A stretch of 64,000 nt of DNA. It comes from Spirochaetota bacterium. Lineage in GTDB: Bacteria; Spirochaetota; UBA4802; UBA5550. How positions within the stretch are numbered: the first letter of the stretch is position 1; each line of letters starts with the position of its first letter. Shown in pieces: positions 1 to 8,830 of this stretch. The notes beneath the pieces are model-generated. The model had not been told where the DNA came from. It did not search any database and saw only the letters and a list, made by a program, of their open reading frames with translations. The translations under genes were made by a program, and so were the position numbers. The stretch covers positions 1 to 64,000 of the forward strand of contig JAFGJX010000070.1 of assembly GCA_016928865.1 (NCBI GenBank), read 5' to 3'.

Positions 1-101
1 CTGCCAAAATTTTAAAAACTTGAATCAGAGATATTTGAATTGTATTAAATATACAAAGCAGAGGGTATAAATCAATCACTTTTTTTCATTTTTGGTCATT
101 A

Positions 102-1943
102 CTATTCAACCGTAACGCTTTTAGCCAGATTGCGCGGTTGATCGACATCACAACCTCTGAACACGGCAATATGATACGCAAGCAGTTGCAGAGGGATGAC
201 CGTCAGAAGCGGAGAGAGAAGTTTTCGAACCTCAGGGATATAGATAATGTGATCGCTATAGCGTTTTATCTCCTCGTCGCCATGGGTGGCAATGGCGATG
301 ATTTTGCCGCCGCGCGCCTTGACCTCTTCCATGTTGCTGATGATTTTCTCATAGGTAAAATCCCGGGGAGCGATAAAAACAACAGGCATGTTCTCATCGA
401 TGAGGGCGATGGGACCGTGCTTCATCTCCGCTGCAGGATAACCCTCGGCATGTATGTATGAAATCTCCTTGAGCTTCAGGGCCCCCTCCAGTGCGACAGG
501 AAAATTAACTCCGCGCCCCAGATACAGGAAATTCTTGTTCTCCTTGTGGATTTCGGCAATCTTTCGTATATATTCACTGCTCCGCAATACCTCGTTGACC
601 TTATCCGGCATCGAATGGAGGTGCTCGATGTAGATCCGCGATTCTTCCGCATTCATATCGTGACGACGCGCAAGCATCAGGGCCAGCATGATCAGGACGG
701 TCACCTGAGAGGTAAAAGCCTTGGTAGAAGCGACGCCGATTTCAGGACCGGCGTGAATGTAAATTCCGCCGTCACTTTCTCGCGCGATGGTGCTCCCGAC
801 AACATTGGTTATACCCAGCACCTTTATCCCTTTTGATTTAGCCTCGCGAAGCGCTGCAAGCGTGTCGGCGGTCTCACCGGACTGGCTGATTACGATGACG
901 AGGTCTCCCTTTTTCAGAATGGGCTTGCGGTAGCGGAATTCTGAGGCGTATTCCACCTCAACCGGGACGCGGGCGTACTCCTCAATGAGGTATTCGCCGA
1001 TAAGTCCCGCGTGCCAGGAAGTACCGCAGGCAATGAATATAACGCGATGTATGTCATTGAGATCGTCCTCGGTAAGCCTGAGGCCGTCGAGCCTGATAGA
1101 CCCGGTGTCGAGAATTGCGCGTCCGCGGAAGGCGTTGTGTATGGTCTCGGGCTGTTCGAATATCTCCTTCAGCATGAAGTGGCTGAAACCGGCTTTTTCA
1201 ATCGCCTGTATGTCCCAGTCGATGTCCTCTATAATCTTGTCGACTTTTTTCAGATCAAGATCGTAGGTTTTGAACCCGTCCTTGTTGACGTCAGCAATCT
1301 CGCCGTCCTCAAGGTATATGACTTTATTCGTGTGCTCTACTATCGCGCTCGCGTCAGAGGCGATGATCATCTCGCCGTCGCCGGCGCCGAGAAGGAGAGG
1401 GCTCCCGTTTCGGGCGGCGATGATGCGTCCCGGCTCGTTCTTTGAAACGATGCAGAGCCCGTAGGTGCCCTCAAGCTCGGCAACGGTCTTCATCACCGCG
1501 GAGAGGAGGTCGCTATTTTTTGTGTAATGATATTCGATAAGATGGGCGATCATCTCCGTGTCGGTTTCGGTCCGAATAACATGGCCCTTCTCGATCAGCA
1601 TTTTCTTCAGTACGGCGTAGTTCTCAATTATACCGTTGTGCACTACAGCGATTTCATTGTGACAGTCCATGTGCGGGTGGGCGTTTACATCCGAAGGAGC
1701 GCCATGGGTGGCCCAGCGGGTATGGCCGATGCCCGCATGATACGATCCCGTGTCGGAAGGAAGTGCTTCGGCCAGGGATTGTTCAAGCGCTGATATTTTT
1801 CCGTTTTTTTTATGCACGAGGAGATTCTCGCCGGAAAGGGCGATACCTGCCGAATCGTATCCGCGGTACTCAAGGCGTTTCAGCCCGCTCAGGATAACAT
1901 CGACAGCATTTTTACAACCAGCATATCCGACAATGCCGCACAT
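102..1943 (-). CDS. glmS: Glutamine-fructose-6-phosphate aminotransferase (isomerizing)
   Basis: Cytoplasmic enzyme making glucosamine-6-phosphate from fructose-6-phosphate and glutamine, the entry step to UDP-GlcNAc for peptidoglycan and LPS. The N-terminus MCGIVGYAG supplies the Cys2 nucleophile of a class II glutaminase domain; HTRWATHG and HNGIIENY follow as in the family. Two SIS sugar-isomerase domains fill the C-terminal half, with SQSGETADT near residue 352, and the protein ends in the usual DQPRNLAKSVTVE tail. At 613 residues it is full length. It is transcribed divergently from the cyclase gene, with 266 bp between them. No hairpin terminator is obvious in the 101 bp before the left edge. 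Confidence 0.97.
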   Translation of the reverse strand: MCGIVGYAGCKNAVDVILSGLKRLEYRGYDSAGIALSGENLLVHKKNGKISALEQSLAEALPSDTGSYHAGIGHTRWATHGAPSDVNAHPHMDCHNEIAVVHNGIIENYAVLKKMLIEKGHVIRTETDTEMIAHLIEYHYTKNSDLLSAVMKTVAELEGTYGLCIVSKNEPGRIIAARNGSPLLLGAGDGEMIIASDASAIVEHTNKVIYLEDGEIADVNKDGFKTYDLDLKKVDKIIEDIDWDIQAIEKAGFSHFMLKEIFEQPETIHNAFRGRAILDTGSIRLDGLRLTEDDLNDIHRVIFIACGTSWHAGLIGEYLIEEYARVPVEVEYASEFRYRKPILKKGDLVIVISQSGETADTLAALREAKSKGIKVLGITNVVGSTIARESDGGIYIHAGPEIGVASTKAFTSQVTVLIMLALMLARRHDMNAEESRIYIEHLHSMPDKVNEVLRSSEYIRKIAEIHKENKNFLYLGRGVNFPVALEGALKLKEISYIHAEGYPAAEMKHGPIALIDENMPVVFIAPRDFTYEKIISNMEEVKARGGKIIAIATHGDEEIKRYSDHIIYIPEVRKLLSPLLTVIPLQLLAYHIAVFRGCDVDQPRNLAKSVTVE

Positions 1944-2164
1944 TGCTTATGGACCTCCGAGAAAATTGGTATAAATAATAATGCACGCATGGAAAGTCAA
2001 GCCCTAATCTCCGGAAAATATTACATGCCTGTTAACTTGTCTGAAAGAAATATCGGCAAATCATTATTTTTCATGCGTTACTATCCGATATTGTATAATG
2101 AGATGGTGGCATTTCCCAGTATCTGACCCGGGCATTATAAATTTGACAATTTTTTGTAAAAAAT

Positions 2165-2194
2165 ATGACATATTGTAACTATATTATTTATACT
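2165..2194 (+). promoter_or_regulatory. Putative sigma-70 promoter of the cyclase/FecR pair
   Basis: ATGACA (2165-2170) and TATACT (2189-2194) are separated by 18 bp in an AT-rich stretch just upstream of the cyclase start. The predicted transcript would begin about 2201, giving a very short leader. It is a match to the general bacterial consensus only. Confidence 0.4.
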
Positions 2195-2209
2195 TGCGTG
2201 GTGTGATGA

Positions 2210-5113
2210 TTGTCTGATATGAACAAGTCAGGAACCTATTCTCGTCGCCTTATACTGGAACGCCTTTCGCCAAACGGACCTGAAAGAAAGAGCATGTATT
2301 TGTCTGACGGAAAGATAACCACCCTGAAGCAGGATGACGTCGCCACAGTCTTCATTATAGCATCAGCAATAAAGGATCTCGATGCATACCTGGAGCTGGT
2401 AAATCACTACAAGCAGGAAGGATTTCGGGTCAGGAATATCCACCTGGATACCCTTGATGATACCGCAATACCGGCCGTTCATGATATCGTGGAGGAGATA
2501 CGCTCCTCATTTGAGAGGGAAAGCTGCCTCGTCCTTTCCTACGGGAGGAGTCTTGCACCGATGGTGGTCGCCTGCTATCATGTTTATGCAGGGACAGCCC
2601 CCTCAAAGGCCATAAGCCGACTCAGGAAGATAGATGACACCAATATAAGGGCTGCTGATGAGATAGCGTTCATCTACAAGTTCAAGCGCTTTCTGGATAT
2701 CGTGCGGGGCGTGAATGAGGACGATTATATATTTCAGCCACTGGTACTTGCCGACCATCCTGAATTTATTAAGACTTCAGAGCCATTTGACGCAGCTGCT
2801 TTTCAGTCAAAAACATTGGGGCAGGTCCCGGTTGCTCCCGGTGCGCCGTCCGCGTTTGACAGTACCATCCAGTCTCTGAAAGAGGCAGAGAACGGCATGA
2901 TCGAGGCAGCAGATGCGGAGCCGGCGCTTCCTGAAACTCAACCTCCAACAGACGTCGCTGCCGCCGGCGCTCCGGAGGTGCGGCAGGAAGATATCGAAGA
3001 GACAATGAGGACCCGCGGGCTGGAGATCGATCTGGATGCGCTTGAAGCTGAGTCAATACGCGCGTCGGAACCTGGCGCCGCGCATCCCGCTGAATACACT
3101 GCTCCTGCTCCTCCGAAAGATGTCATACACGAGTCCCCTGCCGCGGCAGAGGCGGCCGTCATCGATGAGAAAACAGAGGCGGAAGTGAGGGAGCCCGGCC
3201 CATCCCGCAGAGAGACCAAAGCCGCCGCACCGCCTGCTCAAGCGGCAGGCGTGACGCCCAGGCTCGGAATATTCTCAATACGATTCAAGCTCGTATCAAT
3301 AATATCTGCGGTGATCATTGTCGCCCTGACAGGGATGATTTTTCTGGCAACCCATTTCTTCAAGCAGGACAATGAGCTCCGCGCATGGGAGAGCAATCAG
3401 AAATTTGCCGAAGTTACATCGATGAAGGTGAAATCGGATTTTGTCGGAATAATAGAGCGCGCCCGGATTATTCCTGACGTAATCAACAGGCTCTCTCCGG
3501 GGGAACGTGCAGCGATGTGGGAAAACGATGAGGATTTCCTCTTTATCGGAATTGCGGAACGGACGGCGAGACCGGGAAAGCTCCTGTTCGCAAGGTCGCT
3601 GTTCAATGGCGCGTTGATGGAAAAAAGCGGCGTCACCAGTGCGGACATCTTGAAGTCGCACAACATGTTCGGCAAACTCTTCGCAACGTCCTTCAACGGG
3701 GAAATCGCGGTGCATAACGTGTCGCAGGGGTTCCGGGTGCCGGTAACCGGGTTCAGCCTTCCAATGTATCATGGCGCGCGCGGGCTTTCGGACAGGATAC
3801 TGGTCTGCTATATCAGGCTTGATCGACTGCTGAAAGCATTCAAGACGGCGGGACTCATACATGTTTTTATGGTTAATGACCGTGGCGACATTATAGCGCA
3901 CCCCGATAGTTCGATGATCATTTCAGGGGGGAATTATCTGAATCTTCCGATTGTCAAGCTCATGATGAAAAGCCCCCTTGACAACGGCCAGATGCGCTAC
4001 GAGGATGAAAATGGTGTCGCGCGCCTCGGCTCCTTCAAAAAAATCGGGATCGGAGGATGCGGCGTTATCGCCACCGTTGACGAGGCGCGCGCGTATGAAC
4101 AGGTATACAGGATCCAGCGGTGGAACCTCTATCTCCTGGTCATTGTACTGACAATCTCGATACTGGTCATATACATTTTCGGCACGACCATAGCCAACCC
4201 TATTAAAAGCCTGGTGGCCGCAACGATGAAAATCAAGGAAGGACATTATGACATCGATATCAGGCCGACCACGCGCGATGAGATCGGTCTTCTGACCGGA
4301 TCGTTCGTCGAGATGGGACGTGGGCTGGAAGAGCGCGAAAAAATGAAAGAGGCGTTCGGGAAGTTTGTCAACAAGGACATTGCCGAGCGCGTCCTGAGGG
4401 GCGAGGTGGCGCTCGGGGGTGAACGGAAAGAGGTCGCCATCTTCTTCTCCGATATACGTAATTTTACCGCAATGTCTGAAAAGCTGCAGCCCGAGGAGGT
4501 CGTCGAGTTCCTCAACGAGTATATGACGCGAATGGTGAACTGCGTCAATGAAACCGGCGGAGTCGTTGACAAGTACATCGGCGACGCGATCATGGCGGTA
4601 TGGGGAGCCCCGGTTACCACGGGCAATGATACGATGAACGCGATTGAGGCGGCCCTGGCCATGCGCGCGGAGCTGATCCGATTCAATGCAGGACGCGGGG
4701 GCGACAAGAAGCCGGTCATTAAGATCGGCTGCGGCATCAACACCGGGCCCGTGCTTGCAGGCCAGATCGGTTCCGAGGAACGCATGGAGTATACCGTCAT
4801 CGGGGACCCGGTGAACCTTGCATCCCGTATTGAGACTCTGAACAAGCCTTTCGGTACTGATATTCTCATATCGGAGGATTCATACCTGCTGGTAAAAGAC
4901 GCCTATCACGCCATCCCGATGCAAAAGATTACCGTCAAGGGCAAGAAGGATCAGCAGCAGATTTACGCCGTGCTGGGCAGGGCCGGCGATGCGAAGGCGC
5001 CGCAAACCCTGGAAGAATTGCGGTTCATCCTGGGGACAAAGGAACAGCCATTCCGGCGCCGGAAGGACGATCTTGACGAGGAAGAAGTTAAGTATGAGAT
5101 TCACCAGGAGTGA
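2210..5113 (+). CDS. Membrane class III adenylate/guanylate cyclase with Cache-like sensor and HAMP
   Basis: A predicted inner-membrane receptor that makes a cyclic nucleotide. Visible order in 967 residues: a cytoplasmic N-terminal domain (about 40-170), an Ala/Pro/Glu-rich linker (about 205-350), transmembrane helix (about 357-385), a periplasmic Cache/CHASE-like sensor (about 386-635), second helix (about 638-662), HAMP (about 663-710) and a class III cyclase domain (about 735-925). The metal-binding aspartates are present in FSDIRNFT (about residue 748) and GDAIMAVWG (about 792). Substrate choice between ATP and GTP cannot be read with certainty. The start shown is TTG; an ATG three codons downstream at 2219 is equally possible and neither has a clear Shine-Dalgarno. 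Its last 20 bp overlap the FecR gene. A shorter paralogue with the same layout lies at 57716-60316. Confidence 0.9.
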   Translation: MSDMNKSGTYSRRLILERLSPNGPERKSMYLSDGKITTLKQDDVATVFIIASAIKDLDAYLELVNHYKQEGFRVRNIHLDTLDDTAIPAVHDIVEEIRSSFERESCLVLSYGRSLAPMVVACYHVYAGTAPSKAISRLRKIDDTNIRAADEIAFIYKFKRFLDIVRGVNEDDYIFQPLVLADHPEFIKTSEPFDAAAFQSKTLGQVPVAPGAPSAFDSTIQSLKEAENGMIEAADAEPALPETQPPTDVAAAGAPEVRQEDIEETMRTRGLEIDLDALEAESIRASEPGAAHPAEYTAPAPPKDVIHESPAAAEAAVIDEKTEAEVREPGPSRRETKAAAPPAQAAGVTPRLGIFSIRFKLVSIISAVIIVALTGMIFLATHFFKQDNELRAWESNQKFAEVTSMKVKSDFVGIIERARIIPDVINRLSPGERAAMWENDEDFLFIGIAERTARPGKLLFARSLFNGALMEKSGVTSADILKSHNMFGKLFATSFNGEIAVHNVSQGFRVPVTGFSLPMYHGARGLSDRILVCYIRLDRLLKAFKTAGLIHVFMVNDRGDIIAHPDSSMIISGGNYLNLPIVKLMMKSPLDNGQMRYEDENGVARLGSFKKIGIGGCGVIATVDEARAYEQVYRIQRWNLYLLVIVLTISILVIYIFGTTIANPIKSLVAATMKIKEGHYDIDIRPTTRDEIGLLTGSFVEMGRGLEEREKMKEAFGKFVNKDIAERVLRGEVALGGERKEVAIFFSDIRNFTAMSEKLQPEEVVEFLNEYMTRMVNCVNETGGVVDKYIGDAIMAVWGAPVTTGNDTMNAIEAALAMRAELIRFNAGRGGDKKPVIKIGCGINTGPVLAGQIGSEERMEYTVIGDPVNLASRIETLNKPFGTDILISEDSYLLVKDAYHAIPMQKITVKGKKDQQQIYAVLGRAGDAKAPQTLEELRFILGTKEQPFRRRKDDLDEEEVKYEIHQE

Positions 5114-7244
5114 TTATACCGTCTTTTCGGCTGCGGCCGTTGTCATCATCGTATTTTCCCTGCTCTTTTATTTTGATTTTACCGCCCCCTCGGCCGCCGG
5201 TCAGGAACGCGTTGTCGGTTCGATAATTTTTGCAAAGCATGTCGCTCAGAGGAAGTACGCCTCACAGGTTGTATGGGAGGACGTTGAGAAAAAGACTCCC
5301 GTGTACAATCATGACGCCATAAGAACCGCCGGCCAATCCGAAGCGGTACTGCGTCTGAACGACGGCACCGAGCTGACCCTGAATGAAAACAGCATGATAA
5401 TTCTTTCAATGGACACGGACGCGATTGATATCCAGTTCAGGGGAGGGACGCTCTCCACCAGGAGGGACGAGGAGAGCGGGGAGAGGCTCGGGGCGCTTAC
5501 CATTAGTTCCGGGGAATCGACGGTTACGATGAAAAATTCCGATCTCCAGGTATCCTCGGGAAAGGAAGATGAGATAAATGTTACGGTGAGCAGGGGAAGT
5601 GCGACGGTGGCATCGGGTGAAATCGTGCAGAACCTGGAGGAACGCCAGAAGGCTGTCACCAGACCCGGCAGTGAAGAGATCGCGGTCGAAAATATAACTC
5701 TTGTCCCTCTGGCTCCCCGGCCGGACGCCATAATCATCACTCCGGAGATAAAGGCGGCGATACAATTTGCATGGGCTCCTCTTGGCCCTGAAACGGGTGG
5801 TGTCATCGAAGTCTCAACAAACACACAATTTACCAGACTTGTCGAAAAGGGCAAAATTGACGGCTCAACCTTGAACGCAGCCTTTACACCCGGAATCTAT
5901 TACTGGCGCATGCAGGCCCGGAGCGGGAATGGCGGCAATACGATCACGGGCGAAACGAGAAAATTCAGAATAATCAGGGAGCTACCGGCATACCAGATGG
6001 CTCCCGCAGACGGGCAGGTGTTCCGTCATGCCGGTACGAACCCAATAATACATTTTAAGTGGACAGGGAGCGATCTGGTGCAGACATATCGCATTGACAT
6101 AGGAAAAGAGCCTTCCCTTAAAAGGATCTACGCGTCGTATGACACGCAGGGCTATGATATTGCGGTTGATTCGCTCAATTCCGGGATTTATTACTGGCGG
6201 GTAACTTCGATTATACTTGCGGGGGGATCGACGTACCGCATTCAGAGCAAGATCCGTTCCCTGAAAATTGAAAAGAGCCTGTCCCTGGCGCCGCCGCAAC
6301 CGGTATTCCCGCCCGATAGAGATGTTGTTAACCGTACAATTCTCCAGCGTAAGGGAATGGTCTTTTCCTGGGATCCCATGGGAAACATGACAGGATGCAG
6401 ACTTGACGTGTCGCGATCAATGGATTTCAGTACGACCATCCTTACCGCCAACAGCAAAACAAACTTCATCAATCTCAGGAGCAAACTTGAACCTGGCTGG
6501 TATTACTGGCGCGTCACGGGGATATATGCCGGCAACCGGCGGTCAGAGCCTTCCGGGATCATGCGATTCAGGGTCTCTGAAGGGAGCACCATCCGTCTTG
6601 TCGCTCCAGCCGATAAAGGACAGCTTGCGCCTGAAGCGGGCGCGAATGTCAGGTTTTCCTGGGAAAAGGCTGACCTGTACGGCGAATATGTTCTTCAAGT
6701 GTCAGCCGACAGGCGTTTCTCCGAATTCGAGCGGGAAACGATTGTGAATGATTCCCATGCATATGCTTCAGGTTTCAGGCCTGGAACGTATTACTGGCGG
6801 GTGATTATGAAAAATCCGGAAGGTGACATCGTTCTGAGCAGCGCTTCGCATTCATTTATCGTGCAGAATGTTTTATCCGAACCGATAATTCTGACTCCGA
6901 GAAACGGGGCCATTTTTGATTTTAAGAATATAAACGAGCTTGATCTCTCATGGAAGAGGCTCAAAGAAGCGAATCTATATAAAATACGCTTTTATCGCAT
7001 GGAAAAAAACAGGGCCGTGTTCATAGCAGAAAGGGACATCGGCAATACTCCGCTGGAGATCGACGATATAAATTTCCTCGGGGAGGGAAAAATCCTCTGG
7101 TCAATCCAGGCGTTTGAGACAGCTGATAACGGGAAAAGGATTGTTCGTAAAAGTCCGATTTCTCGCGCGTATTTCGAGGTCAGGATCCCTCAGGAGAGGA
7201 AAAAGATCAAGTTTCTTACCCCAAAGGTCCTGTATACCGAGTAG
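5094..7244 (+). CDS. FecR-domain protein with Fn3-like YYWR repeats
   Basis: A membrane-anchored envelope protein of 716 residues. An N-terminal hydrophobic helix (about 9-30) is followed by a FecR-type domain (about 45-190) containing DGTELTLNENS. The rest is a series of repeats of roughly 95-105 residues, each closing on a YYWR motif: GIYYWRM (about 267), GIYYWRV (about 364), GWYYWRV (about 468) and GTYYWRV (about 564). These look like fibronectin-type beta sandwiches. The reading frame is open further upstream, but the ATG at 5094 is chosen because it begins at the anchor helix and reproduces the 20-bp overlap and exact length of the paralogue at 55585-57735. The tight coupling to the cyclase suggests joint work, perhaps as a periplasmic scaffold or signal input; that is inference. 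Confidence 0.85.
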   Translation: MRFTRSDYTVFSAAAVVIIVFSLLFYFDFTAPSAAGQERVVGSIIFAKHVAQRKYASQVVWEDVEKKTPVYNHDAIRTAGQSEAVLRLNDGTELTLNENSMIILSMDTDAIDIQFRGGTLSTRRDEESGERLGALTISSGESTVTMKNSDLQVSSGKEDEINVTVSRGSATVASGEIVQNLEERQKAVTRPGSEEIAVENITLVPLAPRPDAIIITPEIKAAIQFAWAPLGPETGGVIEVSTNTQFTRLVEKGKIDGSTLNAAFTPGIYYWRMQARSGNGGNTITGETRKFRIIRELPAYQMAPADGQVFRHAGTNPIIHFKWTGSDLVQTYRIDIGKEPSLKRIYASYDTQGYDIAVDSLNSGIYYWRVTSIILAGGSTYRIQSKIRSLKIEKSLSLAPPQPVFPPDRDVVNRTILQRKGMVFSWDPMGNMTGCRLDVSRSMDFSTTILTANSKTNFINLRSKLEPGWYYWRVTGIYAGNRRSEPSGIMRFRVSEGSTIRLVAPADKGQLAPEAGANVRFSWEKADLYGEYVLQVSADRRFSEFERETIVNDSHAYASGFRPGTYYWRVIMKNPEGDIVLSSASHSFIVQNVLSEPIILTPRNGAIFDFKNINELDLSWKRLKEANLYKIRFYRMEKNRAVFIAERDIGNTPLEIDDINFLGEGKILWSIQAFETADNGKRIVRKSPISRAYFEVRIPQERKKIKFLTPKVLYTE

Positions 7245-7343
7245 GGTTGACGTGGCTCCAGGGAAGAACTGAAACGACCGGGTTACTTTTTTTTATTGTA
7301 AAAATATCCCCGTCTGCAGAATATTGTCGGCATTGAATAATTT

Positions 7344-7488
7344 AGCAGTTTGTTGAAAAACAACAAACTGCTGGCGATACAAGGATGTATTGCCATTTTT
7401 CGAGGCTCAAAGCCGAGAAAAATGCAAGGTTTTGCTGATTTACTTAGCAAAACCGTTCCTGAAAAACTCCACGGATGGAGTTTTTCAG
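7344..7488 (+). repeat. 145-bp five-hairpin repeat, copy 1
   Basis: Five stem-loops stand side by side. A: 7344-7355 with 7361-7372, 12 perfect pairs, AAAAA loop. B: 7373-7380 with 7387-7394, 8 pairs including one G-T. C: 7395-7407 with 7411-7423, interrupted stem. D: 7428-7436 with 7446-7454, 9 pairs. E: 7459-7470 with 7477-7488, 12 pairs. A copy in the opposite orientation lies at 35246-35390; over 142 aligned bases there are 18 mismatches and no gap. The element ends 22 bp before the hisI start, so it may sit in the hisIG leader. It has no coding capacity and looks like a MITE- or REP-like unit. Confidence 0.9.
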
Positions 7489-7510
7489 AAAACTCCTAGT
7501 GGATAAAAAC

Positions 7511-7894
7511 ATGGTAGCGATTGATTTTAAAAAACAGGACGGCCTGGTGCCGGTGATAGCGCAGGATTACGAAACAGGTGAAGTACTCATGCTGGCCTTC
7601 ATGAACCAGGAGACATGGGAGCTCACTCTTAAAACAGGGGTCGTTCATTACTGGAGCCGGTCGCGCAAAAAGGTATGGAAGAAAGGAGAGTCATCCGGCA
7701 ACGTGCAGGAAGTCAAAGAGATCAGGGTCGATTGCGACAATGACACCCTGCTTATCAAGGTTAATCAGATCGGGAAAGCGGCATGCCATGAGGGATATCG
7801 CAGTTGCTTTTTCCGCGTTATTAAAAACGGCGATGCTGTCGTCGATGGCGAGAGGATATTTAATCCCGATGAGGTGTATGGAGAAAAGAAATGA
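7511..7894 (+). CDS. hisI: Phosphoribosyl-AMP cyclohydrolase
   Basis: Third step of histidine synthesis: opens the adenine ring of phosphoribosyl-AMP. It is the stand-alone HisI form without a fused HisE domain (127 residues). Family signatures include [28 protein letters not shown] and the metal-binding Cys/Asp stretch [10 protein letters not shown], with a further Cys in [11 protein letters not shown]. The frame is open upstream to 7475, but that stretch lies in hairpin E of the repeat, so the ATG at 7511 ([11 protein letters not shown]) is chosen. Its stop overlaps the hisG start by four bases (ATGA), so the two are a translationally coupled pair. No other his genes are nearby. Confidence 0.95.
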   Translation: MVAIDFKKQDGLVPVIAQDYETGEVLMLAFMNQETWELTLKTGVVHYWSRSRKKVWKKGESSGNVQEVKEIRVDCDNDTLLIKVNQIGKAACHEGYRSCFFRVIKNGDAVVDGERIFNPDEVYGEKK

Positions 7895-8781
7895 CAAAGC
7901 AGATTAAGCTGGGGATCCCGAAAGGGAGCCTTGAAAACGCCACCATCGAGCTTTTCCAGAGAGCCGGATGGAAGATTACCGTCTCGTCGCGCAACTATTT
8001 TCCCGTCATCGACGACCCAGAAATCGTATGCTCTCTCGTGCGCGCTCAGGAGATGGCGCGGTATGTCGAAAGCGGCGTCCTTGATCTCGGTTTGACCGGC
8101 CTTGACTGGATACTTGAAAACGAAGCGGATGTGGAGATTATATCAGACCTGGTGTACTCAAAAGTCAGCACCAGGAAGGCAAAATGGGTGCTCGCGGTGC
8201 CGGAAGATTCCCCTATTGCGAGCGTTCATGATTGCGCCGGCAAGACAATCTCGACAGAGCTCGTGAATTTCACGAAAAGTTATTTTAACAGGCTGGACAT
8301 TCCCGTTCAGGTGGAATTTTCCTGGGGCGCGACCGAGGCTAAAGTCGTTGAAGGGCTTGTGGATGCGATTGTGGAGGTTACCGAGACCGGTTCAACCATT
8401 CGAGCGCATGGCCTGAAAATCATCGAAACGCTGCTGGAAACAAATACCAAGCTGATTGCAAATAAGAAGAGCTATGCCGACGTTTGGAAGAAGAAAAAGA
8501 TTTCACAGGCGGCCCTTCTGCTCCGTGGCGCCCTGAACGCCGACAAGCTGATAGGCCTCAAGATGAACGTTCCGAAAGACCGCATGGAACAGGTGGTGGC
8601 GATATTGCCCAGCCTTACCTCGCCGACCATTGCCCAGCTGTACAAATCGGAATGGCTCTCAGTGGAGACGGTCATAGAAGAATCGGTGGCGCGCGAGGTC
8701 ATCCCCCGTCTTATCGAAGCAGGAGCTGACGGGATCATAGAATACCCTCTTAACAAGGTGGTCAATAAAAATGACGTATGA
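7891..8781 (+). CDS. hisG: ATP phosphoribosyltransferase, long form
   Basis: Catalyses the committed first step of histidine synthesis, joining PRPP and ATP. At 296 residues it is the long form: a periplasmic-binding-protein-like catalytic core, with LGLTGLDWI and the PRPP-binding segment [15 protein letters not shown], followed by a C-terminal ACT-like regulatory domain (about 215-290) ending [12 protein letters not shown]. This form normally works without HisZ and is feedback inhibited by histidine. It starts on an ATGA overlap with hisI. Confidence 0.96.
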   Translation: MTKQIKLGIPKGSLENATIELFQRAGWKITVSSRNYFPVIDDPEIVCSLVRAQEMARYVESGVLDLGLTGLDWILENEADVEIISDLVYSKVSTRKAKWVLAVPEDSPIASVHDCAGKTISTELVNFTKSYFNRLDIPVQVEFSWGATEAKVVEGLVDAIVEVTETGSTIRAHGLKIIETLLETNTKLIANKKSYADVWKKKKISQAALLLRGALNADKLIGLKMNVPKDRMEQVVAILPSLTSPTIAQLYKSEWLSVETVIEESVAREVIPRLIEAGADGIIEYPLNKVVNKNDV

Positions 8782-8830
8782 CCACCGGAATTGTTCTTGA
8801 AAAAATTCCGTGCCGCAGGATAATCACGCT

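Noticed and set aside
1944-2209. A glmS ribozyme upstream of glmS
   Set aside because: The 266-bp gap shows no recognisable ribozyme core, and the element is mainly a Gram-positive feature.
3296-3901. 201-residue minus-strand ORF inside the cyclase
   Set aside because: It is the complement of a clear cyclase sensor domain, without start signal or recognisable motif.
7344-7488. Histidine attenuator upstream of hisI
   Set aside because: No leader peptide with consecutive His codons is seen, and the same hairpins occur in inverse orientation at 35246-35390 away from his genes.
7475-7510. N-terminal extension of HisI from the ATG at 7475
   Set aside because: It lies within hairpin E of the repeat and adds residues not found in the family.
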